Assembly (NCBI GenBank): GCA_019114115.1
Contig: DXGD01000272.1
Coordinates: forward strand, 1 to 11,284
Source of the DNA: Candidatus Nesterenkonia stercoripullorum
GTDB taxonomy: Bacteria > Actinomycetota > Actinomycetes > Actinomycetales > Micrococcaceae
DNA: 11,284 nt
Direction: 5' to 3'
Shown: positions 6,850 through 11,284 of the stretch, one piece after another
How the letters are laid out: the number at the start of each line of letters is the position of its first letter
Numbering within the stretch: position 1 is the first letter of the stretch
The notes under the pieces: model-generated
What the model saw: the letters and a program-made list of their open reading frames with translations, nothing else
Databases searched by the model: none
What the model was told of the DNA's origin: nothing
Program-made: the position numbers and the translations under genes

Positions 6850-7092
6850 ATGGGACTCATCTCGTCTCTGGTCACCGCCCCTTTCGCTCCGCTGCGCGGG
6901 ACGGTCTGGGTGGCCGAGCAGGTCAAGAATGAAGCCGAGCGTCAGTACTACGATCCGGGATCGATCCGGCGCCAGCTCACAGAAGTTGAGGAGGCCCGAC
7001 GCACCGGTGCTCTCAGTGAGGACGAAGCAGCGCGCATGGAGAAGGAGCTGGTCTCCAGGCTCCTCGAATCGAACCGGCGAAAGAACTCCTAG
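6850..7092 (+). CDS. gvpG: Gas-vesicle protein GvpG
   Basis: The 80-residue product is a small helical assembly factor found in nearly all gas-vesicle clusters, usually beside gvpF. MGLISSLVTAPFAPLRG at the start is the family signature, followed by VWVAEQV, YYDPGSIRRQL and a charged amphipathic helix ending in basic residues. I chose ATG 6850 because family members begin MGLI and the GAGG at 6836-6839 is well spaced for it. GTG 6841, three codons earlier, would overlap the gvpF stop (GTGA) but leaves almost no room for that ribosome binding site. Either way the gene is tightly coupled to gvpF. Confidence 0.93.
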   Translation: MGLISSLVTAPFAPLRGTVWVAEQVKNEAERQYYDPGSIRRQLTEVEEARRTGALSEDEAARMEKELVSRLLESNRRKNS

Positions 7093-7101
7093 GGGGTTGT
7101 G

Positions 7102-7833
7102 GTGAGCGAAGAATCAACGGAGAAGACTCCGTCCACACGGTCGCCGTCGAAGGTTGCTGCCGATCCGCATAAGCGGCCCCGGCACAAGCCCTCTACCGAC
7201 GGGTCATCGACCCGGGCACGGCATCGTGGGCAAGAAACATCCGATGACAACGCAGACGAAGGGTCCGGAAGCGAGGAGGAAGCTCCCGACGAGGAGCCCT
7301 CACCAGCCGCGAATTCTGCGGAGGACGATGTGGCAGAGAACGATAAGGCTGAGGACGAGACGGTGGACGACGAGTCGGCTGAGCTGACCGAAGAGGCCAG
7401 CGATGAATCCTCGCAGGATGATGCCGCCGAGCCCTCGGAGGATGACGCATCGCCGGGGGAGGACGCCGATGAGGAGTCGGACGAGCCCGCTGAGGATGAC
7501 CCTGCCGAAGATGACTCCGCCGACGACCCCGCTGAGGACACCGTGGACGACGATTCCCCATCCACGAACGGCACCTTCCGTACATTGACTGCGGTGGCCG
7601 CGAGTCGCGAGGCGATCTCCCAGTTTCACGGGCTCACCGGGAGGACTCCGGAGGCGGTCGTGGGGGTGAGCAAGCGAGACGACGGATGGCATGTACGCCT
7701 GGAAGTCGTGGAGGCACGCCGGATCCCGGACAGCTCCGACCTGCTGGCGGAGTACGACGTCGACATGGACGCCAGCGGAGAGATCGTCAACTATGCCAGG
7801 GGAGACCGGTATGTGCGTGGTCGTCCCAGCTGA
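7102..7833 (+). CDS. gvpO: Gas-vesicle protein GvpO with a long acidic N-terminal extension
   Basis: The GvpO domain is at the C-terminus (about 156-240): AAxxREAISQFHGLTGRTPEAVVGV, then DDGWHVRLEVVEARRIPDSSDLLAEYDV and GEIVNYARGDRYVRG. This small alpha-beta domain is known from haloarchaeal and actinobacterial clusters as an accessory or regulatory protein. Here it follows a basic first 45 residues and an extremely acidic stretch (46-152) made of Asp, Glu, Ser, Ala and Pro with repeated PAEDD and DESxE units, much longer than the domain itself. GTG 7102 lies 5 nt after AGGGGG (7091-7096); GTG 7099 is also possible but closer to it. It starts 9 nt after gvpG. In the Streptomyces order I recall, gvpO comes first, so its place here is a rearrangement. 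Confidence 0.92.
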   Translation: MSEESTEKTPSTRSPSKVAADPHKRPRHKPSTDGSSTRARHRGQETSDDNADEGSGSEEEAPDEEPSPAANSAEDDVAENDKAEDETVDDESAELTEEASDESSQDDAAEPSEDDASPGEDADEESDEPAEDDPAEDDSADDPAEDTVDDDSPSTNGTFRTLTAVAASREAISQFHGLTGRTPEAVVGVSKRDDGWHVRLEVVEARRIPDSSDLLAEYDVDMDASGEIVNYARGDRYVRGRPS

Positions 7834-7834
7834 G

Positions 7835-7871
7835 CACCCGGGCCGGGTGGGGCAGCATCCGCCCCGGGCGG
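7835..7871 (+). promoter_or_regulatory. Two adjacent G+C-rich inverted repeats between gvpO and gvpJ
   Basis: CACCCGG-G-CCGGGTG (7835-7849) and CCGCCC-C-GGGCGG (7859-7871) lie 9 nt apart, starting right after the gvpO stop in the largest gap of the operon (95 nt). Both can form short stems; neither has a T-tract. They are candidates for a partial terminator, RNase-stop or processing element that lowers expression of the minor-component genes downstream. Confidence 0.5.
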
Positions 7872-7928
7872 GCAGTGAGACCGGCCGCAATGCAGTGATC
7901 TCCGGCAGTCGTAAGGAGAAAGCCACCG

Positions 7929-8390
7929 ATGGTGCAATCGCCGAATAACGCAATGGAACCACAACGCGACCAGCAAGGGACGTTGCTGCACGTCGTCGAA
8001 ACACTCCTGGACAAGGGGTTAGTGCTCAATGCCGACATCATGGTCTCCGTGGCTGGAGTGGAGCTGCTCGGCATCCGGATCCGGGCGGCGCTGGCGTCTT
8101 TCGAAACGGCGGCGAAGTACGGACTCGATTTTCCTGCCGGCACCGACCGCGAAACAGTCGCCTGGCAGGAGGCCATCGAGCAGAAGGAAACCTGCCCGCA
8201 GTGCCAGAAGCGTTCTCCGCTGGCCCAGCTGATGAACGAGTACTGCCCCTGGTGCGGCTGGCAGAGCGCCTATTCGAAACAGCTCAGCCGCTCTGCTGAG
8301 TCGAGCCCTCCGGAGCAGCAGCTGGGGACGGGTGCCGGCCAGGAAGAGGAGCACGCTGGTGAGCAACGAACCTCGTCCCGCAGCTCCTGA
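7929..8390 (+). CDS. gvpJ: GvpJ-type minor structural protein with zinc-ribbon-like C-terminus
   Basis: Residues 17-68 form a GvpA-family domain: LLHVVETLLDKGLVLNADI, then MVSVAGVELLGIRIRAALAS and AAKYGLDF. The pattern VELLxIxxR...AS...A...G.D fits GvpJ, a minor GvpA paralogue thought to help nucleate or cap the shell, better than GvpA. Beyond it, where GvpJ proteins I know simply end, are four cysteines: C89, C92, C106 and C109, as CPQC-X13-CPWCG, a rubredoxin/zinc-ribbon spacing. A Glu/Ser/Gln tail follows. The total of 153 residues is long for GvpJ. ATG 7929 has AAGGAG 10 nt upstream. The 3' end overlaps the next gene by 32 nt in another frame. Metal binding is inferred from the cysteine spacing. 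Confidence 0.88.
   Translation: MVQSPNNAMEPQRDQQGTLLHVVETLLDKGLVLNADIMVSVAGVELLGIRIRAALASFETAAKYGLDFPAGTDRETVAWQEAIEQKETCPQCQKRSPLAQLMNEYCPWCGWQSAYSKQLSRSAESSPPEQQLGTGAGQEEEHAGEQRTSSRSS
8346..8351 (+). promoter_or_regulatory. Ribosome binding site GAGGAG deciding the GTG 8359 start
   Basis: GAGGAG lies inside the end of gvpJ, 7 nt before GTG 8359. The longer frame from 8332 has no comparable site, so 8359 is the preferred start of the fusion gene. Confidence 0.65.
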
Positions 8391-9159
8391 GCGCGGCGAC
8401 CTGCTCAGCCGTGACCTCCCAGGCGCAGCGCGCAGCCAGCGGCAGCCTGGCGACGCGCTCGCTGCGCAGCGTCCGGCACTGGAGCCGACCAGGCCGGCAG
8501 GCGCCACTTTGGCAGAGCTGCTGGAAGTTCTGCTGAACAAGGGTGTCTACCTCGACCTGGATCTCATCATCTCAGTGGCAGATATTCCCTTGATAGGTGT
8601 GAACCTGCGAGCCACGATCGCCGGGATCGAGACCATGCTGGAATTCGGCATGATGCGGCAGTGGGATTCAGACACCCGCGCATGGGTCCAGAAATCGCTG
8701 ACCAAAGGGCTCTCCCTGCGCGACGATGAGGAGGCGATCGCCTCCATGGCGGGTGGGTACCATCACCCGGGCCCGCCTGCACTGTGGCATCCGGGTCGCG
8801 TCTACCTGACGTCCCAGCGGCTCATCGTGCATCGTCGCGAACCGGAGGAAACGCTCTGGGAGGCAGAGCTCTCTGCGATAGCCCACGTCCGGACCGTGGA
8901 AGAACGGCCGGCTCACGGCGAGGCCCTGACCCGCGTCGAGGTCACCTGCGCCGCATCGGGAAAGGCGCTGTTCACCGCGTCCCAGCCGGAGCGGCTGGTC
9001 GGGCTGCTCGCGGAGCACCCGCACATCACTGTGGTAGACGAGCCAGCGCCCGACGGCGACCGCGCGGGCAGCACTGGCGAAGGGCCCGCGGCCAGCTCAC
9101 CGGAAGCCAGCAGCGAAGACCGTCAACTCGAGGAGGGGGACTATGGCGCTCAACGTTGA
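8359..9159 (+). CDS. GvpA-family protein fused to a PH/GRAM-like domain
   Basis: The 266-residue product starts with a Pro/Arg/Ala-rich leader of about 48 residues. A GvpA-family domain follows at 49-98 (TLAELLEVLLNKGVYLDLDL, ISVADIPLIGVNLRATIAGIET), most like minor paralogues of the GvpJ/GvpS class. Residues 100-140 are charged and include QKSLTKGLSLRDDEEAI. Residues 142-222 (ALWHPGRVYLTSQRLIVHRR, LWEAELSAIAHVRTV, LTRVEVTC, GKALFTAS, then RLVGLLAEHP) look like a bacterial PH/GRAM-like domain: the GxxYLTxxRLIxxxR opening strands, W-x-x-x-L-x-x-I turn and final helix are typical. A Ser/Glu-rich tail ends the protein. PH/GRAM folds bind lipids or proteins, so this could tether a shell component to a membrane or partner. 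It overlaps gvpJ by 32 nt and gvpK by 17 nt, so it is clearly part of the operon. By position it would be a gvpS equivalent, but I leave the symbol open. Confidence 0.83.
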   Translation: MSNEPRPAAPERGDLLSRDLPGAARSQRQPGDALAAQRPALEPTRPAGATLAELLEVLLNKGVYLDLDLIISVADIPLIGVNLRATIAGIETMLEFGMMRQWDSDTRAWVQKSLTKGLSLRDDEEAIASMAGGYHHPGPPALWHPGRVYLTSQRLIVHRREPEETLWEAELSAIAHVRTVEERPAHGEALTRVEVTCAASGKALFTASQPERLVGLLAEHPHITVVDEPAPDGDRAGSTGEGPAASSPEASSEDRQLEEGDYGAQR

Positions 9160-9466
9160 CGAAGAAAGCCTCAAACACGGCGTCCTGACGTTGGTGGTCA
9201 CCCTGGTGGAGGTCATTCAGGAAGCCCTGGAGACCCAGGCCGTCCGGCGTATGGAAGGCGGCGACCTGACCCACGAAGAGCAGGAGCGTCTCGGGGAGGC
9301 GCTTCTTGAACTCGACGAGGCGATGGATCAGATCAAGACCGATCACGGCATCACCGCCTCGGTCACCGACCTGCATCGGGGCCTCGACGACGTCGTCGAA
9401 GAACTGGTCGACACCTTCATCAACCCCAAGCGCTGGGCTGAAGAAAGCGGAGGAAGCCTGAGATGA
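9143..9466 (+). CDS. gvpK: Gas-vesicle protein GvpK
   Basis: The 107-residue product is a conserved helical accessory protein required for vesicle formation, with unclear biochemistry. The family pattern is visible throughout: NVDEESLKHGVLTLVVTLVEVIQEALE, QAVRRMEGGDLTHEEQERLGEALLELDEAMDQIK, and finally LHRGLDDVVEELVDTFINP. Length and composition are normal for GvpK, with none of the extensions seen in other proteins of this operon. ATG 9143 has AGGAGG (9131-9136) 6 nt upstream and overlaps the end of the fusion gene by 17 nt. Its own stop overlaps the gvpL ATG as ATGA. Confidence 0.95.
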   Translation: MALNVDEESLKHGVLTLVVTLVEVIQEALETQAVRRMEGGDLTHEEQERLGEALLELDEAMDQIKTDHGITASVTDLHRGLDDVVEELVDTFINPKRWAEESGGSLR

Positions 9467-10320
9467 GCGAGACTGCGCACAGCGGTACAGCACAGGGTGA
9501 CGCCACGCAGGGCGGAACTGTGCCGAGTGAGGCTGCACTGTATGTCTACGCGATCGTGCCCTCCGGCGACTTCTCCCCGACCGTCGCCGGCATCGACGGG
9601 CTCCCTCTCGGCGTGGTCCAGGCGGCATCGGGTGTCTCAGCCGTCGTCCACCTCCACCGCACCGGCCCCTTCGAAGGCACCGACGACGAGGTCAGGGCCA
9701 GGCTCATCCAGCACGGCGACGTCGTCGAGGAATGCTGGCGGGGTGCCGCCTCAGTGCTGCCGGTGTCCTTCAACGTCATCGTAGCGCCCTCCGCGGACGG
9801 GTCCCGCTCAGCGGAGGACCAGCTCATCGCCTGGCTCGATGATGCCGCGGCAGATGTGGCCGATGAGTTGCGCAGGCTTGCGGCAACCTCGGAGCTGCGG
9901 GTGGGCATCGACATCGATCCCGTCGCCTATGGCCAGGGCCTAGACGAGATCCAGGAACTCGAAGCCCAGCTGCAGAGCCAGTCACCGGGTGTGCGCAGGC
10001 TCATGTCGAGGCGGCTCGAGGGGCGACGCAAAGAGCTGGCGGCTGCCGCAGCGGACCAGCTGTACGCAGACTGTCGAGCTCGGATCGCGATGCGCTGCCT
10101 CGACGTCGACGAGCGTGCCACCGCAGATCGCGGAACGGATGGAGTCCCGGTGCTCTCGATGAGCTGCCTCGTCCACAGCGACCAGACCGCGCTGCTGGGC
10201 CAGGAACTCGCAGAGATCCGCGACGAGGCACCGTGGGCCGTCATCCGGTTCCTCGGACCATGGCCGCCTTACTCTTTCGTCACGAACTCGACACTGAGCA
10301 GCTCGACACCGAGCAACTAG
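9463..10320 (+). CDS. gvpL: Gas-vesicle protein of the GvpF/GvpL family (second copy)
   Basis: The 285-residue product is the second GvpF/L-family member. A disordered start (about 24 residues of Ser, Thr, Gly and Gln) precedes the first family strand LYVYAIVPSG. SVLPVSFNVIV is near 100-110, a long Arg/Glu/Gln helical section lies in the middle (VRRLMSRRLEGRRKELAAAAADQLY), and the ending WAVIRFLGPWPPYSFV is the family's C-terminal motif. A Ser/Thr tail follows. GvpL interacts with several other accessory Gvp proteins and is thought to help recruit or chaperone GvpA during assembly. ATG 9463 has GGAGGA 8 nt upstream and overlaps the gvpK stop. It is the last gene of the operon, 74 nt before the end of the convergent regulator gene. 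Confidence 0.93.
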   Translation: MSETAHSGTAQGDATQGGTVPSEAALYVYAIVPSGDFSPTVAGIDGLPLGVVQAASGVSAVVHLHRTGPFEGTDDEVRARLIQHGDVVEECWRGAASVLPVSFNVIVAPSADGSRSAEDQLIAWLDDAAADVADELRRLAATSELRVGIDIDPVAYGQGLDEIQELEAQLQSQSPGVRRLMSRRLEGRRKELAAAAADQLYADCRARIAMRCLDVDERATADRGTDGVPVLSMSCLVHSDQTALLGQELAEIRDEAPWAVIRFLGPWPPYSFVTNSTLSSSTPSN

Positions 10321-10327
10321 AGCGCGG

Positions 10328-10360
10328 CAGCTCAAGCCCGGCAGGCGAAGCCGGCAGCTG
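10328..10360. terminator. Inverted repeat between convergent gvpL and GAF-ANTAR genes
   Basis: CAGCT (10328-10332) plus CCGGC (10338-10342) can pair with GCCGG (10350-10354) plus AGCTG (10356-10360), giving a 10-bp stem with an internal bulge and a 7-nt loop. It lies in the short space between two facing genes, where a bidirectional terminator is expected. No T-tract is present on either strand. Confidence 0.4.
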
Positions 10361-10394
10361 ATGTGACGCCGTGGTGCCAGGCGCGGGCTGGTGG

Positions 10395-11132
10395 TCAGGA
10401 ATCGAAGCTGGTGGTCGTGACGTCCTGGCCGATGCTGTGCAGAAGGTTCTCAGCGAGAACGCGCATCTTCATATTGCGGTAGCTCGACGCGGTCTTGAGG
10501 ATGTCGACCGCCTCCTCCTGGCTGCACCGATTCTGGGCCATGATGACGCCGACCGCGATGTCGATCGTGGTGCGCGATTCCATGGCGCGCTGCCTGTCAT
10601 GGACATCTTCGGCATAGGCGGCGATGCGCAAGGCAATGGCCACCACCGTGGAGGCCAGATCGGCGTAGCGTTTCACCTCAGTCGCCTCGTCCCCGGCGAA
10701 GGCGCCAGGTTCAGTCGTATAGAAGTTCATCGCCGCGATGGCCGTTGATTCCTGGTCGGGCACCAACGGCACCGCCATCATGCTGCGCAGGTTGTGGTGG
10801 CGCACTTCGTCCATGTACTGAGGCCACCGGATTTCGTACTTCACGTCCGGGACCCTGATCGTGGTGTTGGTGTGCTGGGCATCGAGGCAGGGCCCTTCGT
10901 CGTAGCCAGCCTGCACTTCGTCCATCTCCTGGGCTTCCGTGGAGCTGCTGGCAATGACGGTGTTCTTCCGTTCCCTCTGGACGACGACGCCGCACAGCAC
11001 GCGTCCTTCAGCGGAGACATGCTCGGCGGCCAATTCGGCAATGGAGTTCATGGCCCCGCCGATAGTGGTATCGTCCAAGAGCACTTGGCTCAGTTCTGCT
11101 AAGTGATCGCGAGGTGTGCTCAGGCGGTCCAT
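10395..11132 (-). CDS. GAF-ANTAR domain RNA-binding antitermination regulator
   Basis: The 245-residue product has a sensor GAF domain (about 20-172; note YDEGPCLDA, a conserved stretch in actinobacterial GAF-ANTAR proteins, and MMAVPL) followed by an ANTAR domain (about 180-232: AMESRTTIDIAVGVIMAQN, CSQEEAVDILKTASSYRNMK, VRVLAENLL-like end). ANTAR domains bind paired RNA hairpins and allow transcription through terminators. The GAF domain would sense a small molecule or redox state. On the minus strand ATG 11132 has GGAG 6 nt upstream and is preferred. An in-frame ATG at 11144 contains that GGAG, and the longest frame from 11225 begins with sequence that does not look like a domain. The gene faces the gvp operon and is not co-transcribed with it. 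It is followed downstream only by the shared inverted repeat. Confidence 0.92.
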   Translation of the reverse strand: MDRLSTPRDHLAELSQVLLDDTTIGGAMNSIAELAAEHVSAEGRVLCGVVVQRERKNTVIASSSTEAQEMDEVQAGYDEGPCLDAQHTNTTIRVPDVKYEIRWPQYMDEVRHHNLRSMMAVPLVPDQESTAIAAMNFYTTEPGAFAGDEATEVKRYADLASTVVAIALRIAAYAEDVHDRQRAMESRTTIDIAVGVIMAQNRCSQEEAVDILKTASSYRNMKMRVLAENLLHSIGQDVTTTSFDS

Positions 11133-11138
11133 TGAGGA

Positions 11139-11142
11139 CTCC
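11139..11142 (-). promoter_or_regulatory. Ribosome binding site GGAG for the GAF-ANTAR gene
   Basis: On the minus strand GGAG precedes ATG 11132 by 6 nt, the best-supported start among three in-frame choices. Confidence 0.6.
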
Positions 11143-11247
11143 ATCCGGGGGGTATGTGAGGCGGGTTCGGGTTCGCGTCTTTGCCATGTGGCAACGATGA
11201 ATGAGTTCGTAGAGTTGAGTTGCACAGGGCCTCACCCTTCACGGTAA

Positions 11248-11271
11248 GTACCCCGCTGAATCCTCACAATC
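11248..11271 (-). promoter_or_regulatory. Sigma-B-type stress promoter upstream of GAF-ANTAR gene
   Basis: On the minus strand GATT (11271-11268) is followed after 14 nt by GGGTAC (11253-11248). This is an exact match to the GNNT-N14-16-GGGTAC/T consensus reported for Streptomyces coelicolor sigma-B. A start near 11240 would give a leader of roughly 110 nt. It would place the regulator under general or osmotic stress control. The match was found by eye and such a short pattern can occur by chance. Confidence 0.45.
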
Positions 11272-11284
11272 GCTTGCGGCATCC

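Noticed and set aside
7835..7871. Paired hairpins as a classical ANTAR-protein target
   Set aside because: Known ANTAR targets have two stems with six-base loops carrying conserved A and G; these stems have loops of 3-5 bases and do not fit.
8332..8358. GTG 8332 as start of the GvpA-GRAM gene
   Set aside because: It would add nine residues without a ribosome binding site and lengthen the overlap with gvpJ; GTG 8359 has GAGGAG at ideal distance.
10371..10748. Plus-strand frame after gvpL
   Set aside because: It lies opposite the GAF-ANTAR gene, whose domain sequence is convincing; the plus-strand product has no recognisable features.
1..11284. tRNA, rRNA, CRISPR array, insertion sequence or attachment site
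   Set aside because: By eye no cloverleaf, regularly spaced repeat array, transposase motif or terminal inverted repeats were found; the only repeats are short tandem ones described above.

Overview
The window is high-G+C DNA with dense GTG/ATG starts, purine-rich ribosome binding sites and short gene overlaps. Together with the protein families present, this points to an actinobacterium, possibly of the Micrococcales type. The genus cannot be fixed from sequence alone.

Layout. (1) Positions 3-1573 hold a metabolic pair: the 3' part of an S-methyl-5'-thioadenosine phosphorylase gene and a 4-nt-overlapping nucleotide-sugar epimerase. As I recall, the same neighbours occur as Rv0535-Rv0536 (pnp/galE3) in Mycobacterium tuberculosis. 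(2) Positions 1815-3428 encode a stand-alone ABC-F ATPase, a ribosome-acting family. Its 241-nt leader contains a tandem repeat, a hairpin just before the ribosome binding site and an overlapping short reading frame. (3) After a 379-nt gap, 3808-10320 is one gas-vesicle (gvp) operon of ten same-strand genes. The order is a GvpY-like protein, an SRPBCC (GvpZ-like) protein, gvpA, gvpF, gvpG, gvpO, gvpJ, a GvpA-family fusion protein, gvpK and gvpL. Most junctions overlap or nearly touch; only two gaps (5622-5666 and 7834-7928) carry hairpins, and these bracket the gvpA-F-G-O block. (4) A convergent GAF-ANTAR RNA-binding regulator (10395-11132, minus strand) follows, with a good match to a Streptomyces-type sigma-B promoter upstream.

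How the genes fit together. GvpA is the shell protein. GvpJ and the second GvpA-like protein are probably minor shell or nucleation components. GvpF, GvpG, GvpK, GvpL and GvpO are assembly factors. The first two genes code for actinobacterial accessory proteins of unknown role. No gvpN or gvpC is seen in the window.

The most unusual points are in the GvpA paralogues. One carries a CxxC-X13-CxxC zinc-ribbon-like tail. The other has a GvpA domain fused to what looks like a bacterial PH/GRAM-like domain. In addition, four proteins of the operon carry long acidic disordered segments, and the GvpY-like protein joins an acidic block to a basic Ser-rich tail. Together these suggest a gas-vesicle variant built to bind something else, such as metal, membrane, cargo or salt-rich cytosol, rather than a plain buoyancy organelle. 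That reading is inference.
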